Assembly: GCA_903813345.2 (NCBI GenBank) | Contig: CAIIXF020000009.1 | Location: 18,689,759 to 18,753,758 of the forward strand | DNA length: 64,000 bases | Direction of reading: 5' to 3' | From: Owenia fusiformis | Taxonomy: Eukaryota > Annelida > Polychaeta > Sabellida > Oweniidae | Part shown: positions 47,595 through 61,186 of the stretch, piece after piece | Layout: every line of letters begins with the position of its first letter | Position numbering within the stretch: the stretch's first letter is position 1 | The notes under the pieces: model-generated | Databases searched by the model: none | The model's input: only the letters and a program-made list of their open reading frames with translations | Told to the model about the DNA's origin: nothing | Translations under genes and position numbers: made by a program

Positions 47595-50022
47595 TTGTTA
47601 TATGTTAAATGGGTCTCAGATAAAGCAAATTTTATTACTCATCAGTGTTACTCTGTTATGTGATTGGTTTATATCAGTTACATGATCTTATTAACCAAGA
47701 CAATTTACTCAATAATTTACACAGAACTATATTAAGAAATGAATTCTTTGATTTGGTCTGATTTCATCCAACCTGTGAAGAAATTAATGCAATATAATTA
47801 TATGATTCAGTAAAATCATGCAATTTGATGAGTAACTACTGTATATTGTTGTAAATTCCCAATATGATGCTTTGATCATTACACAAGCCAAGAATTATGT
47901 CATAACTATATTTATATAATATTTTACAATATACTTATATATGGAGCCTTGGGGATCAAGTGTTATTCTGTGATTTTCTTCTTATTTAAAACATTTCTTA
48001 GAACATAATTAGGATAGAATCATGGAAATATAGGAGGTTTTCCCTTCTTACACTGGCCTTAACCTTACAAAAAGCATGTAGCCTTTTTGTATAACCAGAC
48101 AGAGGGTCACCTTTAGACCCCCCGAGAACTCATTTTACATGTTCAAAAGACACTGTTGGGTATTGCAATAATTTGCACTTTGTAAACTTGAAAACACAGG
48201 CGTTGAAATTGAATTTTGCAAGTAACAATTGGCCAAATTAGCACTCGCTACAATACATGGAGGAATTGAATGAAATTATGCGAGCGAATTACAAAATAAG
48301 TAGTCGCCCATTGAAGTAGACACTAGAATTGATCACAATAATCGGATAATCAAATACTTGCGACCATTAGCACCACTCAATTCTGTACCCATCTCCCTTG
48401 AAAATTACAGTTACATATTTCACAGTAATCCTATCTACTTATACTGAAATCAAAATTATAGTATAATCATTAATGAACCAACATTGAATTCTTTTTATGC
48501 AAGAAGTTTTATCCAATCAAACTCATTCATATAATCCCTTGTGATCAAGTTAAAATTAGATTCGAAAGCCTTCCACCGATGGTTGACTTCTGGATGGCAG
48601 TTCTATCAGGTCGTTGATCTCTAGTTTTTTTGGATTGTAATGAAATAACAAAAGTTGGAGATTAGAAGAAATATATATTCAACTCACATTGACACCTCCA
48701 TTCTTTTGAATTCCCATTCTTAGCTACACTGATCACATCTTTCTGTTTGCAACATATCGAAAAGAAGAGAAGATTACACGCTTTATCATGATACATGTCT
48801 AGGTATTTCAAATGAAAAACAGTATGTCAAATTCTAGATTAAGTTGGCAAGTCTACAGTTCAGTGACATGTTGCCTTCAGTTACAGAAGCATTGAAGATG
48901 ATAATCCTTTCCTCTTGTAGTATACATTTCAAATATACATGCATGACGAATCGGTTGGATTATTAAATTAAAGCAATCAACTCCTATTGAAGCTGAGACA
49001 GTTTTATTGTTTTGAAATTGATTGTTGTCTCTGGAAAATCTAGGGTTTGTCAGTGAAATGTATGTTTTGTTTTCATCAATTTGAGATAACATGCTTACAA
49101 TTGAACTTGAACGGCATGTTCTGCTACTCAAGGAGCGATGACGGTGACACTGCCCCAAGTGAAATGTCATGGTACTCCCATAACAGTAAGGGCACAATGG
49201 CCCCAAGTAGCTGGATGGACTCCATTTACATGTACCCTTGTAATTCAAACCTATACATAGTCTTGTAGTTGGAAAATGAAAATGTAATGGTGGTCGTGTT
49301 TGAAAACATATTAAGCAACAATAATGGCATATTATCAATATATAGAATATAATAGAAATGTTAATAAATCACTCAGTTATTCAAATAATCCAAAATATGC
49401 ATCTCTTTTTGTGGAAAGTAGTGGAGTAGTCGTTCATTGGCCCAGTGTCATTCTGATCTGTCAGAATCTCTCTTCATTGCAAGAGTGTAGGAGCTATAGA
49501 CATTAGTTCATCAATGTGGTTATAGAGCAATTATGTCTTGGTTAAATAATGTTAAATATCGCAGTCTAACCACCTTCAAACCTCAATTATATTACCTCAT
49601 TGTGAAATTGTCAGAACAATATATTGCCTCATTGAAAATCTGTATGTTCTAACCCATTCACTTTGTAGTTCACTCCTTTAAATGATAAATGATGCATACT
49701 ACAGGCTCAAAACTAGAAACAAAATGATATTGTTACAGAGCCAAAAATGTTTCACTTATCAAAAAATTATTTTTTAAGCAAACGTTCACCTTTCTCTGAA
49801 AATATAGATCAATCCCTTTACAGCACAGCAAGAGTTCCAATCTGTCTGTCCCTTTTAATGAGAGATAAGTTATTGAACTATCCAATTTTAGGGGCAGAAA
49901 ATCAAGATACTACATTATCTGTCAATAAGTAGATATCACCAATGAAATGCCATGAAAACTGCATTTGAGATCATTTATTATTAAGATCTTATCAGCATCA
50001 AGACTATCAAACTATCTGTTAT

Positions 50023-50845
50023 AGTCGGAGGGTATTTCACTAGCCAATGGGAATCAGTCAGAGGGTATTTCACTAGCCAATGGAAATCAGTCAGAGGGTA
50101 TTTTACTAGCCAATGGAAATCAGTCTGAGGGTATTTCACTAGCCAATAGAAATCAGTCAGAGGGTATTTCACTAGCCAATGGAAATCAGTCAGAGGGTAT
50201 TTCACTAGCAAATGGGAATCAGTCAGAGGGTATTTTACTCGCCAATGGAAATCAGTCAGAGTGTATTTCACTAGCCAATGGGAATCAGTCAGAGGGTATT
50301 TCACTAGCCAATGGAAATCAGTCAGAGGGTATTTCACTAGCCAATGGGAATCAGTCAGAGGGTATTTCATTAGCCTATGGGAATCAGTCAGAGGGTTATT
50401 TCACTAGCCAATGGGAATCAGTCAGAGTGTATTTCACTAGCCAATGGGAATCAGTCAGAGCGTATTTCACTAGCCGATAGGAATCAGTCAGAGCGTATTT
50501 CACTAGCCAATGGGAATCAGTCAGAGGGTATTTCACTAGCAAATGGGAATCAGTCAGAGGGTATTTCACTCGCCAATGGGAATCAGTCAGAGGGTATTTC
50601 ACTAGCCAATGGAAATCAGTCAGAGGGTATTTCACTAGCCAATGGGAATCAGTCAGAGGGTATTTCATTAGCCTATGGGAATCAGTCAGAGGGTATTTCA
50701 CTAGCCGATAGGAATAGTCAGAGTGTATTTCACTAGCCAATGGGAATCAGTCAGAGGGTCTTTCATTAGCCTATGGGAATCAGTCAGAGGGTATTTCACT
50801 AGCCGATAGGAATCAGTCGGAGCGTATTTCACTAGCCAATGGGAG
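50023..50845. repeat. 33-bp minisatellite, about 25 copies
   Basis: The unit contains AGGGTATTTCACTAGCCAAT followed by GGGAATCAGTCAG. Variants include CATTAGCCTATGG, AGCCGATAGG and AGAGTG/AGAGCG, and some reappear in the same order, which indicates segmental duplication of multi-unit blocks. Because 33 is a multiple of three, long open frames appear on both strands. Single-base indels at about 50396 and 50715 break them, so they are not genes. Confidence 0.96.
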
Positions 50846-53800
50846 TTAAGGTAAGTTATTTGAATGTAATGTTTATATGGAGAAACCTCAGCAGTGAGAT
50901 AACAACATTATTAATTGGTTCCTCTTATCACAATGGTTATATGGAAACCTTTAACATTCATCAAATCCTTCATCAACATGATACAGTGGTTGTGTTTCTG
51001 TCTTAAAATCCCACAAATGTAAGAAAACCCTGGAAATGCTTGAACATACTAGATCATCTAATCGATAATGCTAAGATTTTATTTGTTTTATTCAGTTTTT
51101 AAGAGATATTAGAGGGACAAATTAGGAATTAAATGGACGGTGTTTGTCCGTCTGCTGGGATTAATCGGGTCAGTTTGACCATGTCCATGGCCAGTATTTC
51201 ATTCACCTGGTGGTATACTGATACAGAGGCAATTGTCTGATACTGTTGCCATGATACCTCATATTAACCTTGCCTATATTTCAAAATTCCCCTCTTTGAA
51301 ATTGCATTTATTAAATCAAAGGGACAACTTCTATGACATCATGATAAAACATGACATATCCTAACTTGTTGTCGGGTCTTGTAGTTATGAGGGATGTTAT
51401 GAATCTCTTAGTTAATATTTCGTATATAAGTTAGAGGCATCTCTTACTCTTAAGCTTAATTCATACCTTATTTTCTCTCTCAAACGAGATCATATATTTG
51501 TTGTTTTTACCTGTCTTCATGGGCTATCAACACATTGTTAATAGCCTTATCATCTCCATATTATGTAGCGATGTTCATTAGATAATTATCATCAATAAAG
51601 TGAATTACCCATCGGAATTATTAATCCCTTTCTCATCTAGATCAGATTCACAGAATGTTTATCAGGAGGTAGGCCATTATATGTTGCAGTTTTATCATTT
51701 GATCTTCATAAGTAAAGGATTATGATACCGGAATCTGAAAATTATCTTGTATAACATAAATTTTCTGTCAATATAAAAATTTCTATGTAACGCTATCATG
51801 GGTTTCAAGAGAGAGCTTCCTTTTGAAAGCCCATGTTGCTGTCTAGAAGCTTTCTTTAGCCAAATTTTGATTTCTGTTTCCATAGACACGATCAGATCTG
51901 AAAATGAATGGTCAGATATAATCAAGATGGATTTTATGTCATATAAATTCATTTATTCTGAAGGTCGAAATGCAAATGTAATAAATCTCTCCCCAATTAT
52001 CTGAGTCAGAACAATTCAGAGTGGTCATGAATCATAAAAGATGATGTTCAGATATTTCTCATATCTTTAAAACTGTAATATCAGATGTTATAACAATTGT
52101 GTAAACCACAAACTTACATTTGTTATTTCTGTTCAAGTATTGATCTTGAACAACTCCACAAGTCTACATGCTTGTGTATGAAAACTCTGCGAGAGGTTGC
52201 ATTATAGTTTACTGCATTGTTTGATGGCGATGAGCTTATTGGTTTCATCAATAATTAAGAAATCACACCTCACATCATTGTCTGGTCAGTATCACATCAT
52301 TAGATTTATATACAACGGGATTGTTCTTCATATACAAGGGGATTGGTTAGCTCATGATTGTCTCGATGGTTCTTTATATACAAGTGGATTGGTGAGGTCG
52401 TGATTGTCTCCTGGTCAGTAACTTTTATTCAAGCCACCTTGTCACCTGATACATTCACCTCACCAGGGGATTGGTGAATGCATCATCATTTTTATTCTAA
52501 GGATCGGTCAATAATTCAAGCGGCTTTGTAAATTGATAATCTCACCAATACAATGAATTCTGGAAGTGCTATCTGTCCATGCTATTTGCCTCTGGAGAAT
52601 TTTATCTTGCCCTAATCACAAATTGGATTTCACTTCTTGTGAAATAGATGATAAAGGTCAGATCTGTGCTGTGTTAAATATGATTTGGGGTTTGTTATCT
52701 CCCTTGATGATAAAACACGAAGGGCAGTATTAGAAAAACACAAAACAGACTTAATTTTGAAAATAAAAGCAAGACAAAGTATCAGTAATGTTCTCTTGGT
52801 GAATTAATGAGGAATACATATGAGGCAATCCATTACAAATCCATAACTGATCAGTAGCAATGTTTTCAAGTAATTTTGCACCAAGGCTCTTGCCCTACCC
52901 AGTCTTGTCTACTTTACTTATACTTGTCTACTTTACTTTACTGCAATACCACCACAATGGCATCATGATAACCATGACATCTCACTCCTATCAGCTCTCA
53001 GGTGAAACAGAAAGATGCTATGAGTATCAGAATGCCACAATGGTAATGTTACTTTAGATTGGCCATCCTGATTAGTGTAATTGCTCTCTGGCTATATTTT
53101 CTGCCATTGTGGTATGTTCAGACCCTCGATGTCTGCTTTTAACGTGGCTGTATGCCTGAGTCACATTTGCTCAGATTCATCAGCCGGGGCCAGTTCAATT
53201 GAATATTTTGTTCAAAACTGAAATCAATTTTTACCCTTATTTAGTTTGATTTAAAAGAATGCTTCATATGCATTAGCCTATAAACCTCAGGGTGTGCACT
53301 CATTTGACCAAATCACCAAATCATTTTTGAAGAAAGTACTAAAAAGTGTGTCTCTAGGGCACCCTTGTATTGAACAGCCTTGCAACCTCCAGGATCTGAT
53401 AAACCCAGCTTGATTGAAAAGTGAAATTTCCTAGAGGATCTCTTTTAAATCACTGAATAAAGTGAAAAAGAGAGAGAATACTGAGGAAAGAAGTTAACAT
53501 GCATGCAGACACATTCCAAATTGTAGAGAAATATCATAAAATATGCTCTTTTACTCAAATTTTAAAGAGAAATATGTTGAAAAAATATAAGCAGACGCCA
53601 TTTAAAACATGGGTATCAGCCCAATAAACATGTGTTCCCCCAACAACACACCAACATAGATAAGACAGGGGATTTCCTACATGCAGTTCACCATGCTCAG
53701 TCATATAATGATCACTTATAGTCATTTGGTGCATGTATTCAATGTCATTTAGCCATTCAGTGCATTGAATCATAACTAAATGTCACTTGGTATGTTACTC

Positions 53801-56800
53801 AGGGGTCCTGCTTTGCCTAAGTTGCTTGGTTCAACACCTTCGTAATCATCATGATAAACCATATCATCTCCTTCTCAAGTCTGGAGATGAGTTTGCATTG
53901 ACAGGACTAGAAAGATGCGATGAGTATCAGAATGATTAGTATGGTTGGTTTACCAAATATAAGAAATAATCATGTTGCACACCAAAAGACATTTCATGCA
54001 TTTACCGTTTACTGTTCAGTAGTTATGTAACGACTGGTTGGACAGGTGTATGAGAGACTGAATGATGAAAACAGGTTCTTCTCTAAAAGCTTCATGTGTT
54101 CATCTCAAAGAAAAACAGCTGAAGATACTAAGACACTAGTCTACCACAATTTTTACACCAGATCACAAAATAGCCATTGTGGTTGAGGGGCGACATCAAA
54201 AACATTATTGTATCCTGCAAGCCCCATTTCAAATTATTGTTTTTTTCGTGACATATTTCACTATTTCACTCTCTGCTTATAAACCAAAGTTAGCTTGATG
54301 TGAATTCAGATGGGAATTACCAACTACTTTTTAACCATTTACCCTCTCCCATATTTAAAACTAATATTATGAATGGGATTACTTTTTGTTTTAATGCAGT
54401 CCCTAACCACACCCATTTCTTCATTACCTTTGGATGATATGTTAAGAAGGTCTGATAAATCAAATTGGTCTGTAACATAGATACCCTAATATGGGATAAA
54501 TGTCCTTATATGGCATTGATATTGATTTATTAACAGTCATGGACTGTCCATACTAATTGTAGTGATTTGAGTGTTTTACATCCAATGTGATTGATACCTT
54601 TCAGAGTTCTTTAAGTCATTATCTCTTCAAGTCGTTGATGTGATCCTTTGATGTGGTCAATTACAGAGCTTAAGAAATGCCAGAAGTCTTGTCTTCGCTG
54701 GCTTATAATGTCCATCTGCTCATGCATATTTTGTTCTTGTAACTTGCAAGAACTGCCAATTCTTGCATTTGTATTTTTGGAGCATTAAGTTCATTCATGT
54801 TTACTTTATTCAACATTGATTTCTCTTGTTTTGTCTATTTTTTGTAGTGTTAATGGGGTACATCAACTGAGATGGGATATGGAGTATTTTAAGCCTTACT
54901 TCAATTTAGCCCTTGTGATCCCAATTCATATTTCACCTATTTGATAGTGATCAATATAAATAAACTCCTATAAATCATAATGAATAAAAATACCAGGTAC
55001 CCATCATTACCTAGTACTGAAATATTTTTAAATGATTGAAATTCAGACTTTTCATTATGGAAAACTTATTGACATGAGGCTGTCACATTCTTTCACTGGA
55101 GAGTAAATTAGGTTTGTTATCAAAGTATTTTGTTAGCAAAATAAGGTCTGTGGTTTTGCCAAATCTGGTCTGGGGTAGCCCCAAAGGGATGTTGCATTGA
55201 TGTTTTATCATGGAATAGATTCCAGATGATCACATGCTATTTTTGTGGGCGAATAAGTTCAAGGATTTTGAGATATGTATCAATATTTTTAAATGCATTG
55301 TCATATAATTTGACCATACATATGTTACATCAGAGAATATACATGGTTTAATAACAAAATCAGTGGCAATACTCTTAATTTAATGAAAGCACAATTTCCA
55401 TATGGGAACTGGAATACCCTGAGCCTAGAGTCTAGCTAGATACAAAGCTTTCTAAAGAGATTGTGAAGTCTAATGATTTCACAGGGTATATAACCTGAAT
55501 AAACCTGGTCAAATTTAATCAAATCTAGAACAGGCTATTTTTATCCCTATGGACTAACTCACCACATTGAAAAGGGAAGGTACAGTTACAGAGACTATCA
55601 CAAAGAATTCAGATGACATTGAACTCAGCAAATTCTTAGGAAAAAGTTGATAGCAATTTATCAGCAGTTGGAGATATTGTGCTGAATCAATTCTATACCG
55701 TAATGACTGCCATTTAGAACCACCTGTGTCTTTACTCAACTATTTACAAGTCATTTGTATTGTTAGAAGTCACAATTTTCTGGATTTCATATCTACTTCT
55801 TAGAAAATGTTCTAATCATAATAATCATAATATAGTGTTGAGTTCAATTTCAAAAACAATGATCATTTAGATCCCACACCTTGTTTGTGGTATTCCTCAA
55901 GGCTCCATATTCAAGACCCTACTTCATAAATATTTTAATTATTTAAGAGAGGCTTCCACAAGGCTCTATATTTGAAACCCTGTTTTTTATATAACTTTGG
56001 CTCTATTCATTTTGTCAAAAGAAATATATGATATATTGGTGAACTAAAGTAGCTATATTTATACACATGATCAAATAATTTCACTGCATCATTATTCACC
56101 TATGACTGCTTATTTCACTGAAATGGTACTAAGATGCATATTGAACATGGAATAATCTTGAGTCATCTAATCACTTTAGATATGAATGGGTGTGAATGCA
56201 TATTATAAGTTTGTGTTAAGATGCATTTCAATAAATCAATTAATATTGCATGTGAACTAGATGCAACAGCATATTGCGCTGCATCTTCATTGCAATTCTA
56301 TCTATTATATACACTTTTCTGTACCTTAGGTACAATTTAGGAAGCATTTTAGTATATAATAATTTGTAGTGTTTTTGTTTGATTCATAGAAATATATTTT
56401 ATGAAAGGGTCCAACTACAATTTGCAAGGGTCAACAGCAGAACAATAAAATATACCAATGTTTTTTTAACCATCCTTCACATTTTGGATGTGTTATGAAG
56501 ATGATCTTATATTTGGCTGTATCCATATGTATTATGTGTAAATGTATATTTCATGAAATATTTCTTTTAGAATTCGGCCAAAGAAAGTATACATCCTAGT
56601 ATACTGTTTAAGTAATGTTTTAATATTTAACTTATATGAAACATAACTTTTGCATAGAATGTGAAATAATAATTATTTTTTATTTCAAAACAAGTCATTT
56701 GTTATATATCAACATCTTTTTAACCCTCTTAGATCATTTCATTCCTAACTTCAGTTAATACTGTTCATTTTACATGTATCTGCAGTACTTAACTCTATTT

Positions 56801-59800
56801 AATGTATTTATGTCAATGAAAATCTTGACATGTTGAAGTTTTTTAAATCAAGCAAATCTTCCTTATGGCATAGATGTTTGGTAAAATGAACAGCCTAGTC
56901 ATTACCTATCCCATCTGAAATGTTATCTCCCCTTCATGGAACCTACCCCCTCTTCAATGCTGTTAACCTTTGTTGTTTAAGTTAACCCCTGTCTTATAAT
57001 CTCAATTCATTTATTCCTTAGGTAGTAATAAAAAGCATTAAATGTATATGAATGAACCAAAAGTAGTGCCTCTTGTACGACACATCATAAACAGCAGCCT
57101 TTTTAAGGTCCCCTTAATGCACTCCATAGTAAGAGGTCTTCTCATTGGCTGTATGGCTGAATTTTTCAGATTATCACCATCCTCCAATGCACATTGCACT
57201 TATTAACTATTCATCAATAATCCCCCATGCAGACCATATATTTAAGTTAACATATATGATCTTAAAACTGCTGCTAGAACCTAACTTTGGGCAAAACTTT
57301 TACTTGTTACTAACATACTTGAACAGAAGGTACCAATTTCCTCTGTTATTTTGGCTTGTATCTTTTACTATTAGTTAACTTTTCCTTATTTCCATAAATA
57401 CACATCTTATTCTTGCTCATGTCTAATTTTGAGTTTTTTCTTGTCTTATTCTTGGTTTTGGATCACAGTAGCCACTTCCGCCTAATCAAGCACACATTTT
57501 CTGTACATTTCAATAGCAAAAGCTTTAACTGAATAATTCGCACATAAGAATGTGTTAGAATCTAGTACAAATTATTATTTTCATATATGATTTATTTTTT
57601 CAAAAACAGCACATCACATGTGTCGTATGATTCATGACACACCACATATGTGCTTCATGACTCACCACATATTAATCTTTGCACATTAAATGCATAGTGG
57701 AAAAGGTAAAAGATACACAGCCAATCAAGTGTCAATTGAAAATACTGAAATCACATCACATTAATTTTGCCATATATGGAATCAACACTTATGAGTTTAA
57801 ATCTGGCTTTTTATTATTACGTTGAGGGATGCAGTACAATCCCCTTCCTCTTTTCTTCCGAAATCCTAGTTACTCCACTATTTCTTTCACTAGTTTATAT
57901 TTTTGTTTTCCATTTTCCATGTAAATAGCGTCGCTGAGTATGTTACAAACAAGTAAGATTTTTGCCATATTTTATTGTGTATAGTTGATGGACCTAACCC
58001 TCTGTTGATGATTTGCATGGCGCTATGAGACGCATATATATGCATGGAAAAGGCATGGTTCCCCTGATTTTAACTAACATGGTTGCTATAGCAACTAACA
58101 GCAAATTAAATAAACAAAATTAGAAATATTCCAGAAAATGATATCCAGTTTTCTATATTATAGTATGATTTCATAACATTCATAGTTATAATTTTTCTTA
58201 ATTTTCATTTCTACAAAAGTATAATTGATTTCCTTCTTATGATTTTTTGTTGTCCACAACTGTTATCTTCCCCAAACCCATAGAAATCCTCATCTTTCAT
58301 TCTTTTCCTTCATCACCATTTTTCTTTGAAGTTTTAGTTGCCACAGTTATGTAACAAAATTACCATGGAAACCATCATGTAAACCAAGGTTACTAATAGG
58401 GGTTCCATGCCTTTAATTTTTAGATGTAGCTGCCTAGTTTTATAGGACACATTTGAGTTGATATCCAAACCCACCCCAACAAATGTTTCTATAGCAACCT
58501 AGCTTATATGATTTACATAGTGATCTATAACATTTGCAATATAAAATGCTCATGGGTGTCCAACAATGTATTTAGACCACATTTGTGGCAAATGGCTTGG
58601 TGGTGGATGCATGTCTTGTTCTGTTGAAGATCTTTGTCTGTTTAATAAGATGTGGGTAATGTTTGTGGTTTACTATGTTATAGTGACTATATTTACCTAA
58701 TCTGGATGGAAGAAATTGTCTCTGTATCACAATACATAAAGACTGATGTTTTCATGTTCTCATTTCATAATGTTTTAAGAGACAGTTTTAACCCAGAAGT
58801 ATGACACTCTGTTCATTATTGCACCCCTCGTATGCATAGCAAGCACACTTTACTAACACAAGTAAGAATATAGTTGAACTCAACATTAGGCCTACATTCC
58901 TACTTGGTTTATGGTTTTCTGTTTTTAACCATTTTATACCATTTTTATTATTTCATTTATTTATTATTTTGATAAGCTAATACCAGTCACATTTGAAAAT
59001 TGCTTGCTTAACTTAATTTTAAATTTCTTTTTTTATTTCGTAATTTTGGTATTCTGTTTTTCAATTTATCTTCTATTGAAATAGAAGCTTTTTAAAATTT
59101 AACCATATTATAGTATGAGAATTAATATAAAAAAGTATTGTAACACATTTTCAATTAAACTAACTCAATTTTGTTTAAGATCTCTGTAATACATTTATGT
59201 GTATTTTGCATGTCTTGATAATAAAAAAAACTAAATTCAATATCCATTTCAAATCATCAACATCACATTGTTACAATACCTTTTTCATCTAATTCACATA
59301 TCTACCAAATCATTAAAATAATTATTGTAAATCCTTAGAATTCTTTTTAATTATTCTGGAGTAACTAAATCCATATTAATGTAGTGTTAATGTTGATTAT
59401 TGTTATTATTTAAAGTAATAATGATATAATCCCGTAAAATAGCTTAAATCCACCACAAAAATTCTTATTAGAAGCTGGTTAAAAATGCATGTCTGAAATC
59501 AACCATCCAACCAACCAACACACTTTAGTTACCAGTGACCTCTTTTTGATTTAAAGTTTATTATATTCATACAAACAGTGACATCTTTTAATGTGAATAC
59601 AAATGGTCTATTCATCATCCATCCAAAAATATTTTAAAGATAGGATAAAATAAGATAAACATATAAATATGAACTAATATGAAAAAGATTTTTAATCAAG
59701 AAAGGGTCACTCTGTATTTATGCTAGTTGCTTAACGCTTGCCGTGTGCAGTTATGGCTTTAATTTTTGTATGATCTAATTTTTCTTCCAGGTCCCTAGAT

Positions 59801-59861
59801 ATACTACTGATGCCAGATTTTGAGTCTTTAACCTTTGTTGATATTATGTGAATATTTTCAG

Positions 59862-59959
59862 CTCTGTTGAATATGCAGTTGATGCTGAAAATCTTAGTTT
59901 ATCAGCCATAAGGACTATACGAGTGTTGAGACCTCTTAGAGCAATTAATAGAATACCTA
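59862..59959 (+). CDS. T-type calcium channel alpha-1 exon: domain I S3 end and S4 voltage sensor
   Basis: This 98-base exon is read as one base, 32 codons and one base. The first base completes a Gly codon with the previous exon, giving FIVIAG followed by [15 protein letters not shown] (S3-S4 loop). It then gives [17 protein letters not shown], the domain I S4 segment with arginines at every third position, the charges that move on depolarisation. The acceptor is AATATTTTCAG and the donor CCTA|GTAAGT. Phase and residues join exactly to the exons on either side, which confirms the model. The S4 sequence is identical in pattern to known Cav3 domain I. Confidence 0.95.
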
Positions 59960-61014
59960 GTAAGTATTAGTACAGTCTAGCACTGCATGCATAGGGCAGA
60001 GTCATAATATATTATGTTGGATTAAGAAACTGCCCATGGAAATAAACTTGAGCATATTATCTTAATATGAGGGTTTTCATTTACACTTAACAAAAATATA
60101 TTTAGGGTTGTATAAAAGTATTTAGGGTTGAAGAAAGGTATTAAGGGTTGTAAGAAGGGGAAATTGATAAGATTTTGTACTATATTCTCAATATTATAGA
60201 CTATATTCACATGGAAAAAGAGGGAGTGCTATAGGCATTCTATGTTATAATATTGATGTTCTATGTTATAACATCTTTCAAAATGGTTACAACAGGGGTA
60301 GTGCACCAAGTGCAGTAAATCGAAATAAACAAGAACATTAGCACTAAGTCTGTAATCTAAAATCTCTAGAAATGACAGCAAATCAGCAAATCAATGCAAT
60401 CACATTTTTAATGAGAAATGGTGCCTAACAAGCAAGACCACTTCGACTTTTTACGCACGAAAAAACTGGTGGCTGCTGAGGCTGCATCATGCTATTGATT
60501 TCTATAAGCTAATCCCAAATCTGATGCGGAAAAGACCAGGTCATCGTGACTAAACATTTTTACTCTGAAAGAAAACTTGTAATGTTTATTTATCAATCTG
60601 TGCCTTGTTGTGTGAATTATTTTAACTTATACCTGGGGGTAATAGGGAATCCCTACCTTCCAATTTTGGTAAAATGTGATCCTCGCATTTCCTGTTCAGT
60701 TTATTGTGACCTTATATTGTTACATATTCAATTTTGGAAGTTATGGGCTTCTTTTGTTCATAACTAATATTTCATTATATATAGTGGTAACTAATACACA
60801 TCAAACCTTTATTAGTTGAAATGCCCAGGGCTCTAATTCTTAGATTCTTTAATTAGTGTGGACTTATTTCAAAAAGATCTGCAGAATTTCAACATTTTCC
60901 GTTATTACTACCATACCTTTGTTACCAGTGTTATGAATTTGCTGTACTACTGGGCAATGATCTCAGGGTACATGTTTTTATCTGCTTCTCTGATGCCCCA
61001 TTCTGCATTTTCAG
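59960..61014 (+). other. 1055-bp intron of the calcium channel gene
   Basis: GTAAGT to TTTTCAG, splitting a serine codon (A|GT). It contains a small TTAGGGTTG-type triplication at about 60101-60150. The open frame at 60546-60767 and the part of the 60858-61190 frame before 61015 are intronic. Confidence 0.85.
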
Positions 61015-61186
61015 GTATGAGAATCCTGGTGATGTTACTGTTGGATACGCTCCCTATGTTAGGCAATGTCCTTCTCTTATGTTTCTTTGTGTTCTTCATC
61101 TTTGGCATCGTTGGTGTACAATTGTGGGCTGGCCTACTACGCAACAGATGTTTCCTGGATCTAGATCCTAACATATCCCATGTAGG
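61015..61186 (+). CDS. T-type calcium channel alpha-1 exon: domain I S4-S5 linker, S5 and turret start
   Basis: This 172-base exon is read as two bases, 56 codons and two bases. It begins by completing a Ser codon (A|GT) and encodes [20 protein letters not shown], the S4-S5 linker that couples the sensor to the gate. S5 follows ([20 protein letters not shown]), then [16 protein letters not shown] entering the extracellular pore loop. The S5 and linker sequence is almost residue-for-residue that of animal Cav3 domain I. The acceptor is CATTTTCAG and the donor GG|GTAAGT. The cysteine after RNR is the conserved turret cysteine. The next exon, with the selectivity-filter glutamate of domain I, is not within the window. 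Confidence 0.96.

Larger units (their letters stand above)
46446..59861 (+). other. 13.4-kb intron of the calcium channel gene
   Basis: It starts GTAAGT, ends TTTTCAG and splits a glycine codon. It contains two minisatellites (47158-47594 and 50023-50845); the rest is AT-rich. The short open frames at 48877-49338, 51695-52004, 52860-53057, 53555-53773, 55554-55739 and 57145-57378 lack domains. A short repeated segment with AGAAAGATGC-ATGAGTATCAGAATG occurs at about 53010 and 53910. Confidence 0.8.

Noticed and set aside
49981-50740. 129-aa, 119-aa and 114-aa repetitive ORFs on both strands
   Set aside because: They are created by the 33-bp tandem array, whose length is a multiple of three; indels break them and no start context or domain exists.
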